Origin: Planctomycetota bacterium
GTDB taxonomy: Bacteria; Planctomycetota; UBA1135; UBA2386
DNA: 64,000 nt
Reading direction: 5' to 3'
Assembly: GCA_947444055.1 (NCBI GenBank)
Contig: CANEYR010000012.1
Location: 1 to 64,000, forward strand
The position numbers and the translations under genes were made by a program. The notes beneath the pieces are model-generated. The model saw only the letters and a list, made by a program, of their open reading frames with translations, had not been told where the DNA came from and did not search any database. Positions within the stretch are counted from its first letter, which is position 1. Each line of letters begins with the position of its first letter. Shown piece after piece: positions 35,880 to 44,820 of this stretch.

Positions 35880-38582
35880 GCGGTCGAGAACGATGACGTC
35901 GGGCAAGATCGAAGCGCCGACCGTGACCTCGAAGGTCGCCGGTTCGCAGCGACCGCCATGCATGGGTTCGATGGTCCAGGTGCCCGTCGGCAACTGTTCG
36001 ATCCAGGCCTGGCCGTTGGCATCGAGCAGCAACTCAAAGCGCGCGCCTTCGACATCGTCCGCCAGCATTTGGCGCAGCCGCATCATGCGGTTCTGCAATG
36101 GCAGCCCCGCGCGCAAGCAGGCCAACCTGACATCACCCGCATGCAGGGCGAAGTCGACGCGCTCCGGTCGCGCCGCCGCCCCAGCGCGCACCACGCGGCG
36201 GCCGAGATACTGCAGTCGTCCACCCTGCGGCATGTCGACGCGCAGCTCGTACTCGGCACCCGCGCGCAGGTCGCGAAAGCGGAAGCTGCCGAACACATCC
36301 GTCTCGCAGCGACTCCAGCGGGCTTGCTGTTCGGGCTCGAACTCGCTGATCCGCTCGCGTTGACCAGCCCGACGCGGTTGTCGGCGTAGCTCGTTTCGCC
36401 GCTTCACCTCTGGCGAATCGAGCGACCGCACCCGCACCAAGGCATTGCCGATCGTCGCCCCATTCACCGTCACCGTGCCTTCGATGTTGGTTGGTTCGAG
36501 CAGGTCCTGTTGGATCTCCAGCGTCGTATGCAGTTCTTGGCCTTCGTCGAGTTGCACCACGATCGCCTTGAAGTCTGCGGGGCTGCGCTTGGCACCGGTT
36601 GCCGTCGGCACGCGCGGCAGCTCGGGGCTGAGTTCCCAGAAACCCGCCACCAGTTGCCGCAGCGAGAAGGTGCCGCCGTCACCGGTCACAGCGAAGCGTT
36701 CGTCGCGGAAGCCGGTGCTCTCGAGCGGATGGCCGGTCGGTGGTCGCAGTTGGGCGCGCACGCGCATGCCAGCGGGGGCGGGACGCATCTCGATGGTCAA
36801 CGTGCCGTGGATGTCGGCGCCGCCGAGCATCAGCAAGTCGACGCGCCCATTCGGCGTCGCCATTACCTTCGGCGATGGGCTCGGCGCGAAGTCGCGATGC
36901 GTGCCTTCGAACGAGAAGAACGTTGGCCAACACGGCACCGTCAATTCGCCTTCGGCGTTGGTGGTGCCGACGAAGACACGGCTGTTGGTGAGCAGGCCCC
37001 ACGAAGCCCCGAGGAAACGCAATTCCGGGTTGCCGTGCACATGCGCACGGATGGCGGCGTCGGCCACGGGCTGACCCTGCAAGTCGTGCGCACGCACCGT
37101 CATCGGTTGCAGCGGCAACAAGGTGATCTCCATCGACTCCCGGTTGGTGCTCGCGACCGCGGGCGCGAAGCCGGGAACGGCAGCGACCACCAGGAGCCAG
37201 CAGGGCGCGAGGCCAACGTGCCTGCCCGGCTGTCGTTCCACGGGCTGCATCGAACTCGGCAGGGCCCTCTCTTCCGGTCGAAACGAGGTCGACTGCACGT
37301 AGCTGCGAACCCTGCCGTTCGGCAGCAGGCGACCACGCTCGTCGAAGAGCGCGATCTCGATCTCTTTGGCGCGCGGAACGACGATCGTGCCGTGGTCTGC
37401 ATCGTGTGGCACCTGTTGCCATGGCGAGCCTTCCGGCGGCGCAAACAGCAAGGTGCCCGTGTCACCCTCGGCGATCCCGACGAGCACGCGGCCACCGGCG
37501 TCCGTTCGAATCGGCCTGCTGCCATAGCCTAGGACCGTCGACAACATGGTGATGTGCGCCCCGACCCAGGGTTGCTTGGCCTCATCGACGAACTGCAAGA
37601 TGCGCACGCTGCCGTAACGAAGCTCCAGGGTGCCGATCACGGTGGTGCGCCCAGCGGCGACCAAGATGCCCGTCGCTCGGCCGAACACTTCTTCGCCCCC
37701 GGTGGCGGACTTCACAGCGAACAGGTCCTGGTTACCTGGACGCACGCCGCGCAGCACGAACTTGCCTTCGGCATCCGTCATCGTCGTCGGGAACGGCAAG
37801 AAGCGATCGCGCCGCACGACCCAGTCCGGAATCGGCCCGTCGCGTGTGCTGCCGGGGACTCGAAAGAGCTCGAGTCCCGCCGTGCGCGCGGCCTGCAACC
37901 CTTCGAACCCACTCTGGCCATCGAGCAGCGGGTCGTCGACGGCGCGCAGGGTGACGCCGGCGACGGGGCGACCATGCAAGGTGATGGTGCCTTGGATTTC
38001 ACCGCGCTGATCGATCCACACACAGCCGAGATCCAACGTTTCCCCAGCGCGCGGCAGTTTCGGCACCTTCACGAAGTCCTGCCACTGCGTGCGGTGACCG
38101 ATCAAGAAGAAGACTTCGCTCGCCGGCGGCACCAAACGAAAGCTGAAGTAGCCCTGTTCGTCGGTGGTAGTGCGCGGCTCCGTTTGCAGCGGCGCGCGGG
38201 TTCCAGGTGTGGTCTCGACCGGCACCACACTGTCGAGCCAGCTGCGCGTCAGTCGCAGCTCGATGCCGGCGGGATGCAGCCATGGTTGTTGGCGAACGGT
38301 GAGGCGGCCGCGCAACACCCCGGCCCGGCTGTCGGATTCGTCGGCCGCGAGGGCGGCGGCGTCAGGGGTGGTCAGGCTCTCCGACCACCAGGCGCCATCT
38401 TGTGCCGTCTCCCGCGCCGCCGCCGTCGCAGGTGGTTCCTCTCTCGACGCCGACAACGCGCTGTCGGCTGGTGTTGGTTGGCTGCTGGGCAAGGATCCGA
38501 GCGGGGCGGCGTCGGCCGGCCAGAAGAACCATGCCATCGCGCACAAGCAGACGAGGACGACGGCAATCCCAGTTCGAGCCAT
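35877..38582 (-). CDS. Large exported protein with carboxypeptidase-regulatory/CnaB-like domains
   Basis: The product is 901 residues with an N-terminal membrane helix (MARTGIAVVLVCLCAMAWFFW), acting as anchor or signal. The rest is a chain of beta-sandwich domains whose strands repeat G-x-V/I-x-x-x-G-x-P-V-A-G-V-x-V-R, as in IQGTITLHGRPVAGVTLRAVD, DLQGQPVADAAIRAHV and IEGTVTVNGATIGNALVRV. This is the carboxypeptidase regulatory-like (transthyretin/CnaB) pattern common in large planctomycete surface proteins; I count at least five units. No catalytic domain was found. The start at 38582 gives the clean helix. Divergent from the peroxidase homologue (126 bases). Confidence 0.8.
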   Translation of the reverse strand: MARTGIAVVLVCLCAMAWFFWPADAAPLGSLPSSQPTPADSALSASREEPPATAAARETAQDGAWWSESLTTPDAAALAADESDSRAGVLRGRLTVRQQPWLHPAGIELRLTRSWLDSVVPVETTPGTRAPLQTEPRTTTDEQGYFSFRLVPPASEVFFLIGHRTQWQDFVKVPKLPRAGETLDLGCVWIDQRGEIQGTITLHGRPVAGVTLRAVDDPLLDGQSGFEGLQAARTAGLELFRVPGSTRDGPIPDWVVRRDRFLPFPTTMTDAEGKFVLRGVRPGNQDLFAVKSATGGEEVFGRATGILVAAGRTTVIGTLELRYGSVRILQFVDEAKQPWVGAHITMLSTVLGYGSRPIRTDAGGRVLVGIAEGDTGTLLFAPPEGSPWQQVPHDADHGTIVVPRAKEIEIALFDERGRLLPNGRVRSYVQSTSFRPEERALPSSMQPVERQPGRHVGLAPCWLLVVAAVPGFAPAVASTNRESMEITLLPLQPMTVRAHDLQGQPVADAAIRAHVHGNPELRFLGASWGLLTNSRVFVGTTNAEGELTVPCWPTFFSFEGTHRDFAPSPSPKVMATPNGRVDLLMLGGADIHGTLTIEMRPAPAGMRVRAQLRPPTGHPLESTGFRDERFAVTGDGGTFSLRQLVAGFWELSPELPRVPTATGAKRSPADFKAIVVQLDEGQELHTTLEIQQDLLEPTNIEGTVTVNGATIGNALVRVRSLDSPEVKRRNELRRQPRRAGQRERISEFEPEQQARWSRCETDVFGSFRFRDLRAGAEYELRVDMPQGGRLQYLGRRVVRAGAAARPERVDFALHAGDVRLACLRAGLPLQNRMMRLRQMLADDVEGARFELLLDANGQAWIEQLPTGTWTIEPMHGGRCEPATFEVTVGASILPDVIVLDR

Positions 38583-38708
38583 GGGGTGGGATGGTAGCAA
38601 AGAATTTCCTTAGGCTTGCGTGTGGCGAGACGCCTGCGCGACGTTGCCGTGACACGCCTGTCACACCGGCGACGCCTGCTCCGGTCCCGACCCCACCCTA
38701 CGACTCCC

Positions 38709-40322
38709 ATGCGCAACCTCGCGTTCCTCGCGTTCTCTGTTTCCCTCGCTGCCCAGGGGCTGCCCGTGCAGCCCGTGCCGCCGCAGAACCCGATCACGCC
38801 GCAGAAGGCCATCCTCGGCAAGCTGCTGTTCTGGGAAGAGCAGATGTCGTCGAACAACCGCGTGGCCTGTGGCACCTGCCACCAGTTTGGCAGCGGCGGC
38901 GGTGACCTGCGCCGGGCCCCGCACCCAGGCAATGACGGCATCATTCCCTCGCCCGACGACAGCTTTGGCTCGCCCGGTCTCATTCGCAGCAATGCCGCCA
39001 ACCTCTACACCCCGGACACCGAATTCGGGCTGGCGCGCCAGGTGACCAAGCGGGCGTCACCGTCGTTTCTGTTGGCAGCGTGGTTCCCCGAGCTGTTCTG
39101 GGATGGTCGCGCACGCACCAACTTCATCGACCCGGACACCAACCTGACCGTCATTCCGGTCAATGGCGCGCTGGAGAACCAGGCGCTCGGGCCGTTGCTT
39201 GCTGGCGATGAAATGGCGCACGACACCCGCACGTTCGCCCACGCGACGGCGAAGTTGGCGTCGGTGCGGCCGATGGCGCTCGCCACCAACCTGCCGGTCG
39301 ACATGGCGAACGCCGTCGCCGGGGGCGTCACCTATGCGCAGCTGTTTCAGACCGCGTTCGGCAGTCCTGGCATCACTGCCCAGCGCATCGCCTTTGCGAT
39401 CGCGACCTACGAACGCACCTTGGTGCCCAACCAGACCCCGTACGACGCGTTCATCGGCGGCAACCCTGGCGCCCTGACCCCGCAGCAGATTGGCGGCCTC
39501 AACACCTTCAATGGTCCTGGCCGCTGCAACCTCTGCCACACCCCTGGCCTGTTCAGCGATCGCCAATTCCGCAACCTCGGGTTGCAACCGATCGCCTTCG
39601 ACAACGGTCGTCAAGGCGTGACGGGCAATGTCGCCGACGGCGGCAAGTTCAAGGTGCCGAGCCTGCGCAACGTCGGGTTGCGCACGAGCTTCATGCACAA
39701 CGGCCAGTTCACCAACCTGCAGCAGGTGTTCGGCTTCTATCTCAACGGTGGAGGGCCCAACCAGCCGAACAAGGATCCGCTGCTGCTGCCGCTGCAAGTC
39801 GGTCCGATGCAGGCCAATGATCTGATCAACTTCCTGACCAACGGCTTGACCGATCCGCGCGTCGTGCAAGGCACCGGGCCGTTCACTCGCCCGACGCTGC
39901 GCAGCCAAATCCTGCCTGAAGGTGGTGCGTTGTATGGCCCAGGCTCGGCGGGCACCGGCGCCCGCATTCCGCTGTCGATGGCGGAAGTGCCTGCCAACCT
40001 CGGTAACCAGGACTTCAAGCTCGGTGTCAGCAACGCGCGTGGTGGGGCACTGGCGACCTTCGTGTTGGCGCAAGCACCTGCGGCTGTGGTGTTGGCCGGG
40101 GTCAACGTCAACGTCGCGCTCAATGGTGGGGAAGTGCTGGTGCCGATCGCTCTGGCTGGCAATCCCGGTGTGGCAGGGGCTGGCTATGGCACGCTGAAGG
40201 TCGACGTTCCGAACGTGCCTGGGCTAGCCGGCCTCACGCTCTACTCGCAGTGGTTTGTGTGGGACAGCAGCGTGGCGAGTGGCATCGCGACCAGCCGTGG
40301 CGCCGAAGTCCGACTGTTCTGA
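38709..40322 (+). CDS. Di-haem cytochrome c peroxidase family protein with secreted-tail domain
   Basis: The 537-residue protein has a signal peptide (about 1-16, VSLAAQ) and two haem-binding motifs: CGTCH at 54-58 and CNLCH at 273-277. Between them lie the family landmarks SFLLAAWFPELFWDGR and TFGSPGIT..RIAFAIATYERTL; VPSLRNVGLRTSFMHNGQF follows. These match MauG/CcpA-type di-haem peroxidases. The last ~120 residues form a planctomycete tail-like beta domain (VAGAGYGTLKVDVPN to SRGAEVRLF) absent from classical CcpA. Likely periplasmic H2O2 reduction or another haem-based oxidation. The start at 38709 gives the signal peptide. Confidence 0.9.
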   Translation: MRNLAFLAFSVSLAAQGLPVQPVPPQNPITPQKAILGKLLFWEEQMSSNNRVACGTCHQFGSGGGDLRRAPHPGNDGIIPSPDDSFGSPGLIRSNAANLYTPDTEFGLARQVTKRASPSFLLAAWFPELFWDGRARTNFIDPDTNLTVIPVNGALENQALGPLLAGDEMAHDTRTFAHATAKLASVRPMALATNLPVDMANAVAGGVTYAQLFQTAFGSPGITAQRIAFAIATYERTLVPNQTPYDAFIGGNPGALTPQQIGGLNTFNGPGRCNLCHTPGLFSDRQFRNLGLQPIAFDNGRQGVTGNVADGGKFKVPSLRNVGLRTSFMHNGQFTNLQQVFGFYLNGGGPNQPNKDPLLLPLQVGPMQANDLINFLTNGLTDPRVVQGTGPFTRPTLRSQILPEGGALYGPGSAGTGARIPLSMAEVPANLGNQDFKLGVSNARGGALATFVLAQAPAAVVLAGVNVNVALNGGEVLVPIALAGNPGVAGAGYGTLKVDVPNVPGLAGLTLYSQWFVWDSSVASGIATSRGAEVRLF

Positions 40323-40340
40323 TCGCCCGCGCCGCGGTGC

Positions 40341-40464
40341 CGCCGTCGACACGCTGGGTATCGACAGCCGCGCCGACTTTGTCAGCCTGCTGCGCGACTG
40401 CGGCAGCCAAGAGGGCTACCGCCACATCGCGACCGATGTGCAGCAGCGGCTCAAGAACCTATAG
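40341..40464 (+). other. Possible coding remnant (C-terminal-like stretch)
   Basis: After the peroxidase stop, a different frame reads AAVDTLGIDSRADFVSLL and continues for about 25 more residues to a TAG at 40464. Composition is protein-like, with a helix-like ending (HIATDVQQRLKNL), but no start codon is available downstream of the peroxidase gene in that frame. It could be the end of a decayed gene or a chance frame. Confidence 0.3.
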
Positions 40465-40472
40465 GCACGACC

Positions 40473-42362
40473 TCAGGTCAGCTCGAACGCGCTGCGATAG
40501 TGGGCGTGCTGCTGCATGTGCTCGACCAGGCCGCACAGGTCCTTGTCGTGCGCGAGCGTGGCGCTGTCGCCGATGACGGTGAGATGGCGGCGCGCGCGGG
40601 TGAGGGCCACGTTCAGGCGGCGTAGCTCGGCGAGGAAGCCGACCTCGCCGTTCTCGTTGCTGCGCACCAACGACACGATCACCGCTTCCTTCTCACGTCC
40701 CTGCAAGCCGTCGACGGTGCCGATTTCGAGATCGACTTCACCACCGAGGCGCGTGCGCAGCAGTTGCACTTGGGCGTTGTAGGGCGTGATCACGGCGATG
40801 GCGTTGGCGGGCACATTCGCTTCGCGCAGCGCGAGCACGATGCGCACCACCAGCTCGGCTTCGCCGGCGTTGCTCTTGCTGCCCTCGTCATTGCCTTGGC
40901 TCTCGTCGTGACCGCAGCCGGCCGTGTCGACGAAGCACAGCGGTTCGCTGGTCCATTCGTTGGTGATCACGTCGGGCAAGTCGGTCAGCAGGTGGGTGCG
41001 CACGGCCGCCGCCGCCGACAACTTGCCGTCGTAGAGCCGAGCGCACGACCAACCCATGATGCGTTCGTGCATGCGGTACTGCACGGACAGCATGCGCGAC
41101 AGCGTGGCCCCGTGCGTCGATTCGATCAGGCGTTCGAACAGCGTGTGCGCCAAGCCACCGCGCGCTGCTTCCTCCGATTGAATGGTCGGCGGCAGTTGGC
41201 GATGGTCGCCAGCGAGCACGGCGCGCTGGGCGCGCTGCAAGGCAATCCAGCAGCCGGCTTCAAGGGCCTGGGCGGCTTCGTCGATGACGACGCGATCGAA
41301 CGGCCGTTCATTGAGCAGGTCACTCGCCGCACCGGTGGTCGTTGCCAGCACGACCTGAGCCCCGTCGACGAGCCCCCTGGTGATGGCGTGCTCGAGTTGT
41401 CGCAGCTCGGCCCGCAGCGCGCGCACTTCGTTGCGAGCGGCCCAGCGATCCTGCCGCGACTTCGCCCGATGCGCCTTGCGCAGGCCCTGATCGACCTCGC
41501 GCTTCACATCGCGCAGGATCTTTTGTTCGGGCGCTTGCTCGACCAGCGAGGCCAGCGCCACATCGCGCACCGCTGCTTGCACGCGAGCTGGATGTCCGAG
41601 GCGAACGATGCGCAAGCCGGCGCGCAGCAGTCGCTCGGCCAGGTTGTCGACCGCCACGTTGGAAGGCGCGCACGCCAGAATGCGTTCGCCATTGGCGACC
41701 GCTTGCCGAATCAACTCGACGACGGCGGTCGTCTTGCCGGTGCCGGGAGGGCCGTGGATCAACGCGATGTGCTCGGCGCGCAAGGCCAAGGCGACGGCAT
41801 CGCGTTGGGAAGCGTCCAAGCTGTCGTCCAGCCACGCAATGGATTCGACGTGTGGCCGTGGCGCAAACGCGGGATCGCGTTCGCCAAACATGACGTCGAC
41901 GAAGCGGGCCTCATCGCCCTTCTTGTCGCGCGACAGTTCGCGCAGCGCACTGTCGAGGCGGCGGAAGGTGACGTCGGTGACCATCTGGTCGAGGCGAACG
42001 AGCGGCGGCAGGTCCACGTCTTCGTCGTCGAGGGCCACGGTCAGTTGGTCGCTGCGCGCCCGCACGAAGACGCCGGTGCACAGCGGCTTGTCGTCGCGGT
42101 TTTGGCGAATGGCGACGACGTCGCCGGGGCCGAAGCGATGCGAAGGCAGGCCGTCACTGCGGCTCGGGCGCAGGATCGCGTGCAAGCGGCCGCCGAAGCC
42201 AGGTTCGAGGTCAACGACTTCGAGGCGCAGCAGCGTGGTGCCGCGCGCCTGCAGTTCGGCATCGCTGCGGGCGTGCAACAGGCGCTCAGCCTCCGCGATC
42301 TCGGCGTCGCGTTCGAGCTGGAGCAAGCGCCGGTGTTCGGTTGCGAAGAGCCGACGATCCAC
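40473..42362 (-). CDS. SF1 DNA/RNA helicase (IGHMBP2/UPF1-like AAA)
   Basis: The 629-residue superfamily 1B-type helicase has Walker A GPPGTGKT at 204-211, motif II DEAA in VVIDEAAQALEA, motif III GDHRQLPPT, QYRMHERI, and motif V/VI DGLQGREKEAVIVSLVRSN...RLNVALTRAR. An N-terminal beta domain (about 1-175) corresponds to the IGHMBP2 OB-like 1B region. Translation starts at a GTG. Bacterial members of this group are of unknown function, probably acting on nucleic acids in repair or RNA metabolism. It is convergent with the peroxidase. Confidence 0.9.
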   Translation of the reverse strand: MDRRLFATEHRRLLQLERDAEIAEAERLLHARSDAELQARGTTLLRLEVVDLEPGFGGRLHAILRPSRSDGLPSHRFGPGDVVAIRQNRDDKPLCTGVFVRARSDQLTVALDDEDVDLPPLVRLDQMVTDVTFRRLDSALRELSRDKKGDEARFVDVMFGERDPAFAPRPHVESIAWLDDSLDASQRDAVALALRAEHIALIHGPPGTGKTTAVVELIRQAVANGERILACAPSNVAVDNLAERLLRAGLRIVRLGHPARVQAAVRDVALASLVEQAPEQKILRDVKREVDQGLRKAHRAKSRQDRWAARNEVRALRAELRQLEHAITRGLVDGAQVVLATTTGAASDLLNERPFDRVVIDEAAQALEAGCWIALQRAQRAVLAGDHRQLPPTIQSEEAARGGLAHTLFERLIESTHGATLSRMLSVQYRMHERIMGWSCARLYDGKLSAAAAVRTHLLTDLPDVITNEWTSEPLCFVDTAGCGHDESQGNDEGSKSNAGEAELVVRIVLALREANVPANAIAVITPYNAQVQLLRTRLGGEVDLEIGTVDGLQGREKEAVIVSLVRSNENGEVGFLAELRRLNVALTRARRHLTVIGDSATLAHDKDLCGLVEHMQQHAHYRSAFELT

Positions 42363-42484
42363 GATCAGCGCACCTGTTCTGGCCAGCGCGCGCCGTTACC
42401 AAGCGAGCGGACGAGGCACGGCAAGACGAGACGCATCGCGACATCATCGGGTTGCTGCATGCCAGCGGCAACCACGGCGGCGGG

Positions 42485-42712
42485 TCATTCCTTCCCTGAG
42501 AACGGGGCGAAACGCAGCGCCAGGTTGGCCGGGCGCGCCTGCGCGAGTTCTCGCAAGTAGGTGCGCCCCATCAACAGTCCGCGGTGCGCAGTGACGGCGT
42601 CCCAGTGGGTGGCGTTGAGGAAATCGATGTGGTCCGCAAACGCGAAGCGGACCGCGACCGGTTGCTTGTGGAAGCGAGCGCGGGCAATGGCATTCTTGAT
42701 CAGCGATGGCAT
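42485..42712 (-). CDS. Small conserved-looking protein, 75 residues
   Basis: MPSLIKNAIARARFHKQPVA begins a compact alpha/beta sequence with no membrane segment. The frame has the genome's codon bias and the ATG is followed by a basic helix. I do not recognise the family. It ends 122 bases before the helicase start, on the same strand, and is divergent from the sigma-factor gene. Confidence 0.55.
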   Translation of the reverse strand: MPSLIKNAIARARFHKQPVAVRFAFADHIDFLNATHWDAVTAHRGLLMGRTYLRELAQARPANLALRFAPFSGKE

Positions 42713-42891
42713 GCGACGGTCTCCAGTACCTCGTTACGCCCATAGGCGATGGTCGCGCGACCTTGCTTGTCGGCAGCAAGTTCGCGGCAGTTCCGTTCGG
42801 CGTCACCGAAGTTTGGCCGCGGCCCCCGGCTTGCCGTGGTGCGTCCACTACCTGCCAGACGGAATCTGGTTAAGGTGGGGGGATACTCCTG
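42713..42891. promoter_or_regulatory. Divergent promoter region with 12-base palindrome
   Basis: The 179-base gap between the small protein and the ECF sigma gene contains GGTCGCGCGACC (42751-42762), a perfect palindrome, and a CTTGC/GCAAG stem at 42763-42781. Either may be an operator or a leader hairpin. No ORF is convincing. Confidence 0.3.
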
Positions 42892-43542
42892 GTGACGCCT
42901 TTCATCGACAAACAGGGTCTGGGCTCGCGGGTCGACCGTGACGCGGTCACGGCGGCACTGTTTGTAGAGGGCGATCCGCAGGGTCTTCGTCAGTTGCTCG
43001 AAGACTACGGCGGCGTGGTGCGTGAACGGTTACGAAGGAAGTTCAGCAAGGTGCTAGACGACTCAGAACTCGATGAAGCGATGGCTCTCACAGCGATCCG
43101 CGTTTGGCAGTCTGCCGCCAGCTACGACGCCGGCCGTGGTTCTTTGCGGGCGTGGGTCTCGGTGATCGCGACCAACTGCGCGCTCAAGATGCTGGGAGCC
43201 CGCGCGCGCCGGGGCCACGAGCTGCGTCCGGACCTCGATGGTTGGCACGCCCCAGGCGCGGCGGCCTCGGCGACGACCGGCCGTCAACGCCTGCTGGCCG
43301 ACGCCCATGCGTGCTTGCAGAAGTTGCCGGGCCTGCAGCGCGAAGTTCTCTTGGCGGACTTGCGAGCTGGCGGTGCCGCGCCCGCGGCCGAACTTGCCAA
43401 ACGATTAGGCACCTCGGCGAACTCGATCTACGTGTCTCGTAACAAGGGACTCGAACGACTGCGCCAGAAGTTGCGCGTTCTTGGCTACGGCAAGAGCGAC
43501 GACCAACCGGATTTGCCTGCACACTTTGAGATGGGGAGCTGA
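42892..43542 (+). CDS. ECF-type RNA polymerase sigma factor
   Basis: The 216-residue sigma factor starts with GTG. Region 2 is at about 38-105 (LLEDYGGVVRERLRRKF, then TAIRVWQSAASYDAGRGSLRAWVSVIATN), and region 4 at about 135-195 (LQKLPGLQREVLLADLRAG, then AELAKRLGTSANSIYVSRNKGLERLRQKL). Spacing is normal for ECF sigma factors. The membrane protein 7 bases downstream is the likely anti-sigma factor. Target promoters cannot be inferred here. Confidence 0.9.
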   Translation: MTPFIDKQGLGSRVDRDAVTAALFVEGDPQGLRQLLEDYGGVVRERLRRKFSKVLDDSELDEAMALTAIRVWQSAASYDAGRGSLRAWVSVIATNCALKMLGARARRGHELRPDLDGWHAPGAAASATTGRQRLLADAHACLQKLPGLQREVLLADLRAGGAAPAAELAKRLGTSANSIYVSRNKGLERLRQKLRVLGYGKSDDQPDLPAHFEMGS

Positions 43543-43549
43543 ATTGCGA

Positions 43550-44311
43550 ATGGACACGCCCGAACTGAACACTCGAGAACAACGCCTGTGGTCCGAAGTG
43601 GTGGACGCCGACACGCCGAGTGCTGCGGACATGGCGGCGGCGGAGGCGGAGCTGGACGCCTTGGCGTCGACGGAAGCGGCGTCGACGCAAGCACTGCCAC
43701 CGAGTGTGGTGGAAGCGCTGGTCGCGCGAGCGACGGGGTCACGTTCCCTCGTCGTGATGGCACGGCGGCGAACCTGGCGCCACAAGCTGGTCTTGTTGGC
43801 GGCGGCGATGTTGATGACGGTGACGATCGGCTGGGTCGGGGCTCGCGTGATCTGGCCAGAGCGACGCAGTTCGCTGGAGACGACGAACTTCGTCGATGCG
43901 GTGGCGCAAGCTACTCAGTCTTGGCGTGGTGATGCAGCTCAGTTGGACGCCATCCATTTTTTGGCGGAGCATTGCGGTCACGGCGTGGATGTCTTGGCCA
44001 GCTTGGCCAGCACCGAGTCGCTGGCACCGGTGGCGCGCGCCGCGGCAGAGCTGCGCGCCGAGCTTGCTGAGCTCATTCGCAGGGGTGCAAGTTCGCCTCC
44101 GGGGGCGGTGGACCTGACGCTCGTCGAGTCCGTGGCTGTTGCGGTGAACGCTGCTCTTCCCGAGGGCGAGCGGCTTCTGGCCCTGCGGCACCTCGGGGAC
44201 TTGGTTCGCAGCGGTATCACCGCGATCCTGGGCGCGCCGTTGTCGGGCGACGATGCGATCGCAAACCGTGCAGTCTGTATCGAACGGTTACTGCGCGACC
44301 TGACTAACTGA
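43550..44311 (+). CDS. Single-pass membrane protein, probable anti-sigma factor
   Basis: The 253-residue protein has a cytoplasmic N-terminal region of about 75 residues, one membrane helix near 85-105 (KLVLLAAAMLMTVTIGWVGARVIW) and a helical extracytoplasmic part. It lacks a zinc HxxxCxxC motif, so it is not a classical ZAS anti-sigma factor; the call rests on placement 7 bases after an ECF sigma gene and on topology. Its end overlaps the convergent secreted protein gene by 8 bases. Confidence 0.65.
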   Translation: MDTPELNTREQRLWSEVVDADTPSAADMAAAEAELDALASTEAASTQALPPSVVEALVARATGSRSLVVMARRRTWRHKLVLLAAAMLMTVTIGWVGARVIWPERRSSLETTNFVDAVAQATQSWRGDAAQLDAIHFLAEHCGHGVDVLASLASTESLAPVARAAAELRAELAELIRRGASSPPGAVDLTLVESVAVAVNAALPEGERLLALRHLGDLVRSGITAILGAPLSGDDAIANRAVCIERLLRDLTN

Positions 44312-44636
44312 TCATCACTGAGACTTGGGCAGCGCCCGGGGCGTTGAATGCCGCGCCCCGCCAGCCACCGACCACCGTCCACGTTCCCGTGCCCTTGCCA
44401 TCCGCGCCCAGCACGATGAACACCTCGTGGGTCGTGGTGACCGGGAAGCCGCCACTCACCGTGACCACGATCGTCTGCCCGGCTCGGCTGGCGTCGCTGT
44501 AGGTGATGGTCGCGTTGTCGCCCACTTGCAGCCCGGCGCCCGGCGTTACCCGCAAGCTCTGCGCCTCAAGGCAAGTCGTCAGCAGCGCGATGGTGAACAG
44601 CGTGGCGACGCCACGCGAAGTAGCGAACAGAGTCAT
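44304..44636 (-). CDS. Small secreted beta protein
   Basis: The product is 110 residues with a signal peptide (about 1-24, LLTTCLEAQ). The mature part is a single beta domain: LRVTPGAGLQVGDNATITYS begins it, and it ends in AAQVSVMIS-like strands. It resembles the small tail domains of secreted planctomycete proteins. An AAGGAAGGAA ribosome-binding site lies just upstream of the ATG. Function unknown. Confidence 0.7.
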   Translation of the reverse strand: MTLFATSRGVATLFTIALLTTCLEAQSLRVTPGAGLQVGDNATITYSDASRAGQTIVVTVSGGFPVTTTHEVFIVLGADGKGTGTWTVVGGWRGAAFNAPGAAQVSVMIS

Positions 44637-44726
44637 CGTTCCTTCCTTCCGTCCGGCCGCTGCCGGGGTTGCAGATCCAAGGTGTGAAGAACCCCATCGA
44701 GCAACCCGCCTGCGATCTTGATGCCC

Positions 44727-44745
44727 CCTAGGGAGTTCCCTTAGG
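44727..44745. terminator. Hairpin downstream of the hybrid kinase gene
   Basis: CCTAGGGA (44727-44734) pairs with TCCCTTAGG (44737-44745) with one bulged base. It lies about 75 bases after the stop of the minus-strand operon. Possible operon terminator; no T-run. Confidence 0.35.
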
Positions 44746-44820
44746 TCGCGATGGTGCGCGCCGTTCGCATCGGTGGTTTGGCGCCGTCCGATCTTGGGAC
44801 AATCCGCTCGCGCTCGCGCA

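Noticed and set aside
42485-42712. Acetyltransferase assignment for the small 75-residue protein
   Set aside because: Too short for a GNAT fold and no acetyl-CoA loop is visible.
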